A stretch of 64,000 nucleotides of DNA from Acidilobaceae archaeon (GTDB lineage: Archaea > Thermoproteota > Thermoprotei_A > Sulfolobales > Acidilobaceae), in NCBI GenBank assembly GCA_027037535.1, contig JALVZQ010000008.1, positions 186,001 to 250,000 on the forward strand, in the 5' to 3' direction. This document shows positions 49,414 through 59,001 of this stretch, in pieces. The notes under the pieces are model-generated. The model was not told the origin of the DNA, did no database searches, and saw only the letters and a program-made list of their open reading frames with translations. Numbering within the stretch: position 1 is the stretch's first letter; each line of letters opens with the position of its first letter. The translations under genes and the position numbers were made by a program.

Positions 49414-49444
49414 GCCCCCTTTGACCGGGCTCGGGCACCCCCGC
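49360..49444 (-). tRNA. tRNA-Leu(TAA), intact, integration target
   Basis: GCGGGGG acceptor, anticodon loop CTTAAGA, T loop TTCGAAT, CCCCCGC A. Confidence 0.95.
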
Positions 49445-49624
49445 ACCCGTTGAAAACCACTCCTATAGAAGAAAATTCCTACTAGGCCTAGATATTTCTT
49501 TCCAAGGAAACATAGCGTTAAACGACCATATACTTTACTGGCTTGGCTCGCAATAAACTCAAAATAATAGGCTTAGACGATAGAAGTAATTATAGTACTC
49601 TGTGTATCGATTACTATCTTAGGT

Positions 49625-50677
49625 GTGCTTATGTTGTCGATACACATGCTATGCGACGAATACAGGAAAGTAGCCCATAGACTTCTCTCAGAAGCCGCAA
49701 CCGATATAGATAAGAAAAATCTGATTCCTTCAGAGATCCTCAATGATTTAAGAAACGAGGGATTCTTTAGTCCAGGCAAAAGCGATCTTGCCGATTTCTT
49801 ATGTAGAGTCCGCTCCCTCGCATTCTATTCGCCCGGAGTAGCCCACTCTGTTCTGGTCAACGCTTCTGCATGGCTGGCGGCTGGACGACCGGAGGAAGAA
49901 GGCATCTATGCTCTAAGCGTTACAGAGCCTGGAGGAGGAACAGATATTCGATCTTCACTAAAGACAAGCGCGCACGAGAACGAGTCTGATATATTTATAA
50001 CTGGAGAAAAAATCTTTACCAGTAACGCTCCCTATGCCGACTACTTCGTCGTACTAGCCCTCGGCTCCGGCGGACCCACACTCTACATGGTTCCCAGAAG
50101 TGAAAACATAACATATAGCCTCCTAGAAGTATCCGGGCTTAGAGGCACGGGAGCGTCAATAGTGAGATATCGTAATGCACGAGGCAAACGAATAGGTGTC
50201 CCAGGCAAAGGTCTAAAAGAGTCCCTATCAGGCATAAACCTGGGTCGTCTAGGATATGCAGCGATCGCGCTCGGTATCGCGGACTCGGCTCTTTCAATCA
50301 TTGTAAAAACAGGGGCCTCTAAGACAATATTCGGGAAACAACTAATAGATTACCAAGGAATTAAATGGAGGATTGCAAGCATATACTCTAGAATCACTCT
50401 CCTAGAAACACTAGTCTCAGATCTAGCCGAGAAAGGTAAAGACAATTGGATTATCGACCCCACAAAGGCCTCCATAGCAAAGAATGAGGGCGCCAGACTA
50501 GCCCAAGACGCTGCCTGGGCAGCATCCCAGATCCTAGGAGGAAGAGGACTGGAGTTATGGAGTGTAACCGAGCGGATGCAGAGAGATGCACGAGCCTTGG
50601 ATATAGGTGAAGGAGCTAGAGAGGTCCTACTCGACTTCATAGCCTCAAAAGCCGTCAAAGCCCATTCCTCCCTATAA
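49625..50677 (+). CDS. Acyl-CoA dehydrogenase-like protein
   Basis: YALSVTEPGGGTDIRSSLKTSA, GEKIFTSNAPYADYFVV, IFGKQLIDYQGIKWRIA, SQILGGRGLE. Confidence 0.88.
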   Translation: MLMLSIHMLCDEYRKVAHRLLSEAATDIDKKNLIPSEILNDLRNEGFFSPGKSDLADFLCRVRSLAFYSPGVAHSVLVNASAWLAAGRPEEEGIYALSVTEPGGGTDIRSSLKTSAHENESDIFITGEKIFTSNAPYADYFVVLALGSGGPTLYMVPRSENITYSLLEVSGLRGTGASIVRYRNARGKRIGVPGKGLKESLSGINLGRLGYAAIALGIADSALSIIVKTGASKTIFGKQLIDYQGIKWRIASIYSRITLLETLVSDLAEKGKDNWIIDPTKASIAKNEGARLAQDAAWAASQILGGRGLELWSVTERMQRDARALDIGEGAREVLLDFIASKAVKAHSSL

Positions 50678-50738
50678 ACCCTCAAATACTAGGATTAAAT
50701 AACTCGATCAACCTCTTGAATATCTCGAGCTGATAAAA

Positions 50739-51773
50739 ATGGCCTCAAACAAAGCAATTATCGCACTAGTCATAGTACTATTAGTAGCTGCGGCCGGTTA
50801 CTATGGATACAACCTGTATAGAGGAAACGAGGGCGGAGAACAGCAGGCCCCGAGCGTTCAAACCGAAACTGCCGTTCTACCCCTTGGGCCAGGAAGCCGT
50901 ATTACAATAAACTCGACTATGTACTTTGAAGAAGGAAACCTATCTTCAAACCTTACAATCATAATTAACCAGGAGGAAGAATGGCCTCTTCTCAACGTGT
51001 CCATTGTGGGGAACCAGACGCAGAACTCTCTCATGTCGTACGCGAACTTAATGGTACCAGCCGACGAACTTGGCCAAGAAACTATAAGTCTCCCTCTAGC
51101 AATTCCCATTATAGGAGAAGGACTCTGTATAAACCTAGACTTGATCTCTTCGAATGAGACAAGCTACGTTTATTCGGCCAATATAACTATCGGGCCATAT
51201 AACATCTCCATAGAACACGTATATGACTCAAACGGGATACTTTACCTTGCAAAATACAGGTTATACTCATATCTACCCGAGCAAAACAAAACCCTCGACG
51301 TTCTACAGGTTTTAAAGACGGTTGACGTAGAACCGAGCAATACCTCGTATAAAGTAGAATATAATTCTACGTGGCTCTGCAGTCCCCCTATCTCGAGTGA
51401 TCTAATATTCACATGGGACGCCATAATCCATCTGTCCCGGAATAAGGCAGAGATAGTCACGTTAGATACCTTGAGGGATGCAATGGATCAAGGAGCCTAC
51501 GTTGCGTTCCTATTAAAATCATGCCCTCACTGCCAGCGTACGTGGCCACATCTACTAGAAGCAATAAACCAGACAGGCACAGACGTGTACGCCATAGTAA
51601 TAGGTAACCTAATGGACCCAGACTATCAAGGATTCCTAAAATCCACAATGCAACTAAATGGAATAACAGGGTACCCTACAATAGCTTACTTTAAGAATGG
51701 TTTTGCAACTGATAAACTATCAGGAGAAGTAGGAACAGAAGAAATAGTAGCATTCCTTACAAAGCCTAGGTAG
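50739..51773 (+). CDS. Membrane-anchored protein with C-terminal thioredoxin-like domain
   Basis: N-terminal TM; AYVAFLLKSCPHCQRTWPHLLEAI...GITGYPTIAYFKNG. Confidence 0.8.
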   Translation: MASNKAIIALVIVLLVAAAGYYGYNLYRGNEGGEQQAPSVQTETAVLPLGPGSRITINSTMYFEEGNLSSNLTIIINQEEEWPLLNVSIVGNQTQNSLMSYANLMVPADELGQETISLPLAIPIIGEGLCINLDLISSNETSYVYSANITIGPYNISIEHVYDSNGILYLAKYRLYSYLPEQNKTLDVLQVLKTVDVEPSNTSYKVEYNSTWLCSPPISSDLIFTWDAIIHLSRNKAEIVTLDTLRDAMDQGAYVAFLLKSCPHCQRTWPHLLEAINQTGTDVYAIVIGNLMDPDYQGFLKSTMQLNGITGYPTIAYFKNGFATDKLSGEVGTEEIVAFLTKPR

Positions 51774-51794
51774 ACATGTGCCCTTTTCCCTAGC

Positions 51795-52781
51795 CTAGTA
51801 CAGGATCTTGCCTGCTCTGCGGGCCCTGGCCCCACTAATCCTTCTATCAGCTCCATACTCATCGACGCCGTAAGCCATAGTATCTAGGCCTGCTCTAGGC
51901 ACGCCATAGAACACTGTGAAGTAGTCTCTCTTCAAGTCTTCTGTCACGAGATGAAGGTACCTCTGGGTTATCCTTATATTAGAGTGTCCAAGAAGCCTCT
52001 GTAGTGTAACTAGACTCATACCTCTTCGTAGAGCTTCTGTTGCAAATGTATGTCTTAACACGTGTGGTCTAACTTTTGATGAATCCACGCCTGCCAGCTC
52101 AGCCAGCTTCTTAAGACGTTTATAGACAGCTTGATACGATAGTGGTATGAGAAAGTCTCTGGGCCTTAGGCGCATCATATCGATATATGTCTCCAGAATA
52201 GTCCTTGTACGGGGCCCGAAAAAGACTATCCTCTCCTTACCATACTTTCCCTTTATCCGTATAGATGCGTCTCTGAAATCAACATCTGCTACCCGAACAC
52301 TTAGTAACTCGCCGATTCTCATACCTGTTTCTGCTAAAAGGACTACTATTAAGAGATCGAGTATATCCCTCGAGGCACCAATTAACCTCTCTAACTCGTC
52401 TTCCCTTAGAACTGTGTCTAGCGAGCCCTCATCCCTCCTCGGCACAGGTAGATCCGCTGAGACCCCTATCCATGAAAGAAACCTTCTAACAAATAACGAG
52501 TAATAATGTATGGTGTTCTCCTTCTTTCCACCTCTTGGCCTTCTAGGCCCTTCTTCTCGAAGCCTAGACAGCCATAATAGATAATCCTCAACACCAATAT
52601 CTGAGACTCTCCTGTCTTCTCCTATCCTAGCTAGAAAATCGTTTAGCGCTGCCCTATAGACTTTCACAGTTTTACTACTGGCTCCCGCCACTAATAGCTC
52701 TCTTAGAAACCTCTCCACGGCGTCTCTTAACGTGTATTTCTCAATATTTCTTGGAGGAGGCGGGAGCCTTATCCTTACCAC
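51795..52781 (-). CDS. xerA: XerA-like tyrosine recombinase
   Basis: ETGMRIGELLSVRVADVDF, RPHVLRHTFATEALRRGMSLVTLQRLLGHSNIRITQRYLHL. Confidence 0.92.
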   Translation of the reverse strand: MVRIRLPPPPRNIEKYTLRDAVERFLRELLVAGASSKTVKVYRAALNDFLARIGEDRRVSDIGVEDYLLWLSRLREEGPRRPRGGKKENTIHYYSLFVRRFLSWIGVSADLPVPRRDEGSLDTVLREDELERLIGASRDILDLLIVVLLAETGMRIGELLSVRVADVDFRDASIRIKGKYGKERIVFFGPRTRTILETYIDMMRLRPRDFLIPLSYQAVYKRLKKLAELAGVDSSKVRPHVLRHTFATEALRRGMSLVTLQRLLGHSNIRITQRYLHLVTEDLKRDYFTVFYGVPRAGLDTMAYGVDEYGADRRISGARARRAGKILY

Positions 52782-52898
52782 TACTCATACACCCTCCACT
52801 ATAATTCTTTAGTTTATTATATCCCGTCGCTTAATGGTGAAGAGCGAGTGATACTGGGGAAACACCGTCGTTTGGCCCCAATAGGGAAGTGAGCAGAG

Positions 52899-53612
52899 GT
52901 GAATAGTAGAGAGGAACTATGGAGCGAGGTTGTCGCGTCAATTGAGGATTTAGCGGTGCATGGATGCTATGAGAAAGTAAACAAATACATGAGCCTCAAT
53001 ACTGTCAATAAGCTGCGTGTAAAAACAATACGGCTCCTCGGAGACAGCCAGCGTGTCCTCGACGCAGGTTGTGGACCCGGTACCTCCTCCGTATTGATTG
53101 CCAAGATGAAGCCCCATGCAATGCTCTATCTCTTGGATCCTTCTCTTAAAATGTTGAATATAGCTGTTAAGACGTTGACTCAGACAGTGAATAGTATAGA
53201 TGTACGCCCGCTTGTAGGCAGGTTCGAAAGAATCCCTCTAAGAGATAACGAGGTAGACGGTATAACTGCGATGTTCAGCTTTAGAGACGCGCTTGACTTT
53301 GAGGAGGCGGTTGCCGAGTTTGCCCGGGTTCTAGGAGAAAACGGTAAACTGGCTATTCTCGATATCTATAGGCCTAGAAGACTCGGAAGAATAATAGTCG
53401 GGCTCTATTTTAGGATAATTGTTCCAATAGCGGTGATGCTGAGCAGGTGCGCTGCTAGGATCACTAAGTACACTGACTTCCTTGAAACAATTAATGTTAT
53501 GCTTACAAAGGAGGAATTAGAGGACTTGCTATCTAAGTACTTTGAAAAAATTGTTACTTACAATATAGCTCCTGGACTTGCTATCTTCTATGCTGAATCG
53601 CCTAAGCCTTAA
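52899..53612 (+). CDS. SAM-dependent methyltransferase (UbiE-like)
   Basis: RVLDAGCGPGTSSVLIAKMKP. Confidence 0.88.
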   Translation: MNSREELWSEVVASIEDLAVHGCYEKVNKYMSLNTVNKLRVKTIRLLGDSQRVLDAGCGPGTSSVLIAKMKPHAMLYLLDPSLKMLNIAVKTLTQTVNSIDVRPLVGRFERIPLRDNEVDGITAMFSFRDALDFEEAVAEFARVLGENGKLAILDIYRPRRLGRIIVGLYFRIIVPIAVMLSRCAARITKYTDFLETINVMLTKEELEDLLSKYFEKIVTYNIAPGLAIFYAESPKP

Positions 53613-55569
53613 GATGTTCTTTGAGTTTCTCTATAGCTGTTCTGACTTCTTCGACTGATTCAGGATTATCCATTACTTCTGTCTTGAACCTGGTTTCTCC
53701 CCTGAATAGTGCTTTTATTATTCTCCGCATTATTTTTCCACTTCTCGTCCTTGGAAGATCTCTGACAGGAATTATCGAGTAGGGTGTGAAGGGCTTGCCA
53801 AGGCTATTGGCTACCCTCCGTTTTAGTTCTTCCTCGAGTCCCGGCGAGAATTCTTTCCTTGGAATGACGAAGCATGAGACGACCTCTCCCTTCACGGGGT
53901 GGGGGATACCTATGCAGGCCGACTCTACTATTTCTGGATGATCGTTTAGTATTGCTTCGATCTCTGCCGGACCTATCCTTTTCCCTGCGACCTTGATAAC
54001 GTCGTCTGCACGTCCCAGAATAAACCAGTAACCGTCCTCGTCAATATACGCGAGGTCCCCATGATACCATACTCCCGGGAACCTAGACCAATAAGTCCTA
54101 ATATACCTCTCGGGGTCTTTCCATAGCCCCCGCGTCATGCTCGGAGAAGGCTTCTTTACGACAAGGTAGCCTGGCGATCCTCGTACTGGCTCTCCTGTAT
54201 CGTCGAAAACGTCTGCATCCATGCCTAGTCCAGGCCCCCATAACGTACTCGGCTTAAGGTCTACGACGGGGCTTGGCAAGAGTATGCATCCGAATATCTC
54301 AGTTCCCCCGCTTAGGTTAATCATTGGCGCCTTGTCTCCGCCTACCTTTTCTACAACCCAGATCCATGTATCCGGATCTATAGGTTCCCCAGTGTTGCCC
54401 AGTATCCTTATCGACTCGACGTCGTTATTCTCAGAGGGCTCAGGCGTCAACGTCTTCAATAACCGTGCAACGGTAGCAGCAAAGCCAAACTGTGTGACCT
54501 TGTATTTTTCTATTAGCTCCCACATCCTTGTCTTCGAAGGATAATCTATAGCGCCTTCTACTACTAGGTGTTTAGAGCCGAGGAATTGCGCACCCATAAC
54601 CTGCCATGGACCCATCATCCACCCTAGATCCGTTATCCACCAGAGCCTGTCATTGCCATTGTCCCATACCGGCTTCGTGTCGAGATTATAGAAGTGTTCT
54701 TTCGCCGGCTGGATCACGGAGCCGATGTGGCTTATGACTGCTCCTTTAGGAGAACCCGTCGTTCCACTTGTGAAGAGTAGGAGGGCAGGATGCTCCGGGT
54801 CTAGCTCCTCTGGTTCCCGAGAAGCTCTTTTTCCTCGTATCGTATCGTCATATGTTATTATCCTGTCATCTTCGGGCAGATCAGTTGTCTTTCCTCTACG
54901 CGCCACGATAATGTATTCGGATATGCGTCCCGAGATCTCATCGGCCTTTAGTGCTCTATCAAGTAGCGTTATCTTTTTGCCCCGTCTAAAATAATAGTCG
55001 CCTGTAAAAAGAATCCTTGCATTCGATGACTTAATACGCTCTGCGACTGCTCCAGGCGCGAAGCCGGAGAATATAGGGCTCGCGATAGCCCCTATCCTCA
55101 TTGCAGAAAGCATTGCTATGATGGATTCAGGGCCCATAGGGGCATAGATTGCTATAACATCGCCTGGTTTAATCCCAACCTCATCCAGGAAATTCGAGAA
55201 TCTCTGAACCTCGTCGAGAAGTTCATTATAAGTATATGTTCTCTCGGCTCCATCCTCACCTACCCATGTAAAAGCCTCCCTATTACCGTAACCCATAGTA
55301 ACTATCCTGTCGAGGACATTATATGACGCGTTAAACAATGCTCCTCGATACCATTTGGCCCATTCTGGCCCTTGCGAAAGATCTACTGTCTCTCTCGGAG
55401 GCCTAAACCACTCTATTCCCAGAAAGTCCGGCAACGATCCCCAGAACCATCGATGATCTCTTGTAGTTTTTCTAACGAGATCGTGATAGTTCGAATAACC
55501 AAGCTTCTCCATTAACGCAGATACGTTCGCGTTTTGAACTACTTCTCTCGGAGGTCTCCATATTTTCAA
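53602..55569 (-). CDS. acs: Acetyl-CoA synthetase-like AMP-forming acyl-CoA ligase
   Basis: LLFTSGTTGSPKGAVISH, WYHGDLAYIDEDGYWFILGRADDVIKVAGKRIGPAEIE, PRTRSGKIMRR. Confidence 0.93.
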   Translation of the reverse strand: MKIWRPPREVVQNANVSALMEKLGYSNYHDLVRKTTRDHRWFWGSLPDFLGIEWFRPPRETVDLSQGPEWAKWYRGALFNASYNVLDRIVTMGYGNREAFTWVGEDGAERTYTYNELLDEVQRFSNFLDEVGIKPGDVIAIYAPMGPESIIAMLSAMRIGAIASPIFSGFAPGAVAERIKSSNARILFTGDYYFRRGKKITLLDRALKADEISGRISEYIIVARRGKTTDLPEDDRIITYDDTIRGKRASREPEELDPEHPALLLFTSGTTGSPKGAVISHIGSVIQPAKEHFYNLDTKPVWDNGNDRLWWITDLGWMMGPWQVMGAQFLGSKHLVVEGAIDYPSKTRMWELIEKYKVTQFGFAATVARLLKTLTPEPSENNDVESIRILGNTGEPIDPDTWIWVVEKVGGDKAPMINLSGGTEIFGCILLPSPVVDLKPSTLWGPGLGMDADVFDDTGEPVRGSPGYLVVKKPSPSMTRGLWKDPERYIRTYWSRFPGVWYHGDLAYIDEDGYWFILGRADDVIKVAGKRIGPAEIEAILNDHPEIVESACIGIPHPVKGEVVSCFVIPRKEFSPGLEEELKRRVANSLGKPFTPYSIIPVRDLPRTRSGKIMRRIIKALFRGETRFKTEVMDNPESVEEVRTAIEKLKEHLKA

Positions 55570-55743
55570 GCCGTAGAACCCCCAGGATACTTATATCAAG
55601 GACGATTATAGTGTAATAATACTCGACAAATAATAGTTTTTATAATAGGGTTACACAGATCCCACTGTCCAATAGCCTAATTCTAAGAGATTAACTATGG
55701 AGAAACCTTATCACTATAGAAACCGACTCCTTCAACATAGGCC

Positions 55744-55813
55744 ATGATGAGTGGTGACGGCAGCGAGGAATCTCCTGCCGTGTTCCGATGTGCTGATGTC
55801 ACCCTCGCTGAGC
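55744..55813 (+). ncRNA. Candidate structured RNA (C/D-like ATGATGA...CTGA, or bistable leader) upstream of ThrRS
   Basis: ACGGCAG/CTGCCGT hairpin; GGTGAC/GTCACC; alternative perfect 8-bp CAGCGAGG/CCTCGCTG; ATGATGA near 5' end and CTGA at 3' end flanked by GGC/GCC. Confidence 0.3.
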
Positions 55814-55881
55814 CCTCATATAGCGGCTAAGTTTATTTTACGAGGCTACTAATTCACTCTCTGGAACGTGAGGGAGCCCCC

Positions 55882-57282
55882 GTGGAGAAAAACCATATCG
55901 ACTTTGCCTACGAGCAAGACCTAGTGGTTAGACCAGATTCAAGAGTACCTATACTTGACAGAGAGTTCGGCCATTATACAGGAGCCGGCGTCCCTCTTTT
56001 CAGCATAGGCGGTGGATACTATAGGTACACACTGATAGACATCCTTGCTAGGTTCCATGCCAGAAGAGGATACCATATAGTGGAAACACCCATAATAGCC
56101 AGCAGCAGCCTCTACAAGTTATCGGGCCACCTCGACTTCTACCGACAAAACATGTATCTCTTCAAAATAGAAGACCACGACTTCGCAATAAAACCGATGA
56201 ACTGCCCCTACCATATACTACTATTCATGCACGAGCTCGCAAGACACCGTAACAAGGTAAGGCTCCCATTCAAGATATTCGAAGCAGGAAGAGTACACCG
56301 CTACGAGCCAAGCGGCAGTCTCTATGGCCTTTTACGAGTACGAGGATTTACACAAGACGACGCCCACATAATAACACCCGAAGAAAACGCGGTAGAGTCA
56401 GTCTACAACGTTTTCGAAGAAATGAGGGAGCTAATGGAAAAACTCTTCCATCTCAACGTCTCAGGCGAAACAGTCTACCTACGACTAAGCCTCTCAGACA
56501 GAGAACTAATAGGAAAAGACTTCATGGGCACCCACGAGGAATGGAGCAAAGCCGAAAGCATCCTAGAGCAAGCAGCCAAGATAATAAGCGAAAAATACAA
56601 TATAACATACTATAAGGAAGAAGGAGAAGCCGCATTCTACGGGCCTAAAATAGACATTGTAATGAAGATCCGTGAAGGAGAAACCGAAAAAGAATGGCAG
56701 CTAGGAACCATACAGTTCGACTTTAATCTTCCCAGGAGATTCCGCCTATACGATCTCGTCAAGGAAGTCTACGGTTATGATACAGTGTTCATTATTCATA
56801 GAGCCCTCATGGGGTCTCTCGAGAGGTTCCTAGGTGTATACCTGGACTACTACAAGGGTAGACTACCATTCACACTAGCACCTGTGCAGTTCGCGATATT
56901 AGCGATAAGAAAAGGCACAGATATTGACTCAGAAATAGAATCCTTAGCATACCGGATAAAACAAGAACTTATAGATAAAGGATTCAGGGCAGGTGTTGTA
57001 CTGGCATCAAAGACTGGGCTCTCAAAGGATGTAAGACGATTAGAATCGACAGTGAAACCCTCCGTACTCGTCTATCTCGGCGAAAAAGAGATTCAGACCA
57101 AGACACTCATGGCTAGACCATACCTACACTCAGAACGAAAGAGAAGCAGCATAAAGATCCCGTTGGATCCAGAGTATCCTGCAAAACACGTAATAGAGCT
57201 AGGAAACAAGCTGGAGTCGGCTGTAAGGGAACTAGTAGGTTATGCTCCGAGAATACCGGGAGACATGGAATATATGTTATAA
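55882..57282 (+). CDS. thrS: Threonyl-tRNA synthetase, catalytic form without editing domain
   Basis: IKPMNCPYHILLF, FKIFEAGRVHRYEPSGSLYGLLRVRGFTQDDAHI; 466 aa. Confidence 0.93.
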   Translation: MEKNHIDFAYEQDLVVRPDSRVPILDREFGHYTGAGVPLFSIGGGYYRYTLIDILARFHARRGYHIVETPIIASSSLYKLSGHLDFYRQNMYLFKIEDHDFAIKPMNCPYHILLFMHELARHRNKVRLPFKIFEAGRVHRYEPSGSLYGLLRVRGFTQDDAHIITPEENAVESVYNVFEEMRELMEKLFHLNVSGETVYLRLSLSDRELIGKDFMGTHEEWSKAESILEQAAKIISEKYNITYYKEEGEAAFYGPKIDIVMKIREGETEKEWQLGTIQFDFNLPRRFRLYDLVKEVYGYDTVFIIHRALMGSLERFLGVYLDYYKGRLPFTLAPVQFAILAIRKGTDIDSEIESLAYRIKQELIDKGFRAGVVLASKTGLSKDVRRLESTVKPSVLVYLGEKEIQTKTLMARPYLHSERKRSSIKIPLDPEYPAKHVIELGNKLESAVRELVGYAPRIPGDMEYML

Positions 57283-57317
57283 TCCCTGGAGGCCATCGGA
57301 AGAGGCCCTCCCACATC

Positions 57318-57788
57318 CTATTTAGACAGCTTCTCTATTCTTTTACTAGTGATAGACCACAGAGAATCTCCAGAACACTCTTCTAATATCTCGACATCGC
57401 CTCCACAGATTTCGATAATACTCAAAGAGGCCTTCCTTACCTGCTCTGGCGGGCCTACTATTATTACCTTTTCAACGCGGTCGATTTCCTGTACTACGTC
57501 TGCTACTTGACGTAGCCCAAGGAGATTAGCAATAAATCTTAGATTACGGTTTTTTATCCGGTCATTTAGTAGCTCGTCCTCTATTGTATACGTGTATGCT
57601 AGTGCTATAGAACATATTGTTAAATTCTGTAACAGACGAGATGGTATGCCTGCAATGACTAGATCGCCTATAGAAACACATTTCTTAACGAATTCCTCGG
57701 GATCATAGCTACTCTTTAACGAGAGTACCTCGACTCCTATTTCTATTCCCATTAAATCGAGTCTTTTCAAGGCCTCTTGCACCGGCAT
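57318..57788 (-). CDS. KEOPS subunit Cgi121-like protein
   Basis: DRIKNRNLRFIANLLGLRQVADVVQEI. Confidence 0.7.
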   Translation of the reverse strand: MPVQEALKRLDLMGIEIGVEVLSLKSSYDPEEFVKKCVSIGDLVIAGIPSRLLQNLTICSIALAYTYTIEDELLNDRIKNRNLRFIANLLGLRQVADVVQEIDRVEKVIIVGPPEQVRKASLSIIEICGGDVEILEECSGDSLWSITSKRIEKLSK

Positions 57789-57811
57789 TCCCTAAAATAT
57801 TTCGTGTTATG

Positions 57812-58555
57812 TTATTCTTCCTCTATCAATCTTCGATATTCGTTTCTCTCCCACGGGAACACTATCCAGTTTTCTGTTACCTCGGCATAATAGTCTGGCA
57901 CTAGGTTAGTCCATGGCTTAATATAGAGGGTGACTGTTTTCACTTCTTTGGGCATATGGAATCCCACTGCCTCCATAGCTAACTGTAGGGTAAGTCCTGT
58001 ATCACTTATATCGTCTACTAGCAACACTTTCTTCTCTGTTATATCTAGGACAAGTGGTTGTCTTAGATATGGCCTCTCTCCTCGTAACCCTATCGTCTTG
58101 TATAGTTTGATTTCCATTACTCCTATATCATCCACTCCGAGCTCGTCTGCTAACAGGCGAGCCGGTACAAGTCCTCCTCGCAGGATTCCTACAATCACGT
58201 CTGGTTGATAACCACTATTCCTTATCTTTTCGGCTATTTTCCTCGTGTAGAGATCTATTTTTTCCCATGATATTTGTTCTATTTCTATTCTCTCAGATTT
58301 CCCGCCATGATTTACTGGGAGGATTACTATTTCCTTGGGTACATAGTTTTTATCTACTAATCGTATGTCTTTACCGTCTACGAAGATTATGTATCCGGGT
58401 TTTCCCTCCACGTTTTCGACATCTATAATATCTCTTAGCCCCGGATATCTTTCGGCTAGTTCTCTAAACAACTTCTCTAGACTCATATCTTCTAACTCAA
58501 GGACGTCTTTTCCTACAATTTCTTGTAGACTCGCTAGTAGCTTTACTTTTGGCAT
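57812..58555 (-). CDS. MoaD/ThiS-like beta-grasp domain fused to phosphoribosyltransferase
   Basis: MPKVKLLASLQEIVGKDVLELEDMSLEKLFRELAERYPGLRDII..VILPVNHGG then DVIVGILRGGLVPARLLADELG..VLLVDDISDTGLTLQLA. Confidence 0.85.
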   Translation of the reverse strand: MPKVKLLASLQEIVGKDVLELEDMSLEKLFRELAERYPGLRDIIDVENVEGKPGYIIFVDGKDIRLVDKNYVPKEIVILPVNHGGKSERIEIEQISWEKIDLYTRKIAEKIRNSGYQPDVIVGILRGGLVPARLLADELGVDDIGVMEIKLYKTIGLRGERPYLRQPLVLDITEKKVLLVDDISDTGLTLQLAMEAVGFHMPKEVKTVTLYIKPWTNLVPDYYAEVTENWIVFPWERNEYRRLIEEE

Positions 58556-58645
58556 TATACCCCTCCAGGAGGCCTAGTCGTCTGCCTCTCACGGAGTATA
58601 TTAGGAGTTCCATGTGTAATAACATGAATATTATAATTAATAAAA

Positions 58646-58861
58646 TTACCTGGATGCCTTCTTTGCCCGTTTTGCCTCTGCATTAATCAAATGCGTTATA
58701 TATCCTGCTATCTGGTTGCGGATTTTCTTGCTTCTTAATTCTAGTAGTGCCGATACTACCCTCTTGTTATGCTCGAAGTCTCCCTTAAAGAGATCAGGGT
58801 ATTTTTCGAGTAGTTTTCTGGCTGTTCTTTTTACCAGGGTTGTCCTTACTTTGCCCATCAC
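58646..58861 (-). CDS. rps17e: Ribosomal protein S17e
   Basis: GKVRTTLVKRTARKLLEKYPDLFKGDFEHNKRVVSALLELRSKKIRNQIAGYITHL. Confidence 0.95.
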   Translation of the reverse strand: MMGKVRTTLVKRTARKLLEKYPDLFKGDFEHNKRVVSALLELRSKKIRNQIAGYITHLINAEAKRAKKASR

Positions 58862-58931
58862 TACCTCACCCTGTGGGTTGTGAACATGTTGCAGGTTTAA
58901 AACTTACAGGTTGGTAGCTGATTATTATTCG

Positions 58932-58947
58932 CCGAAACTTTTATATA
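58932..58947 (+). promoter_or_regulatory. BRE/TATA promoter of the thermosome gene
   Basis: CCGAAACTTTTATATAG about 60 bp upstream of the ORF. Confidence 0.7.
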
Positions 58948-59001
58948 GAAGTAATCTTACCTTAGAGATTGGAGAACGATAAAAGGATAAGGTGACAAGA
59001 C

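Noticed and set aside
49137-49460. 107-aa minus ORF with GFESHPPHHKAVAL
   Set aside because: Reads through tRNA-Leu and antisense of int(N); not a gene
51795-52781. Second tyrosine recombinase as part of the mobile element
   Set aside because: Lies about 2.4 kb outside attR and looks like chromosomal XerA; no repeats link it to the element
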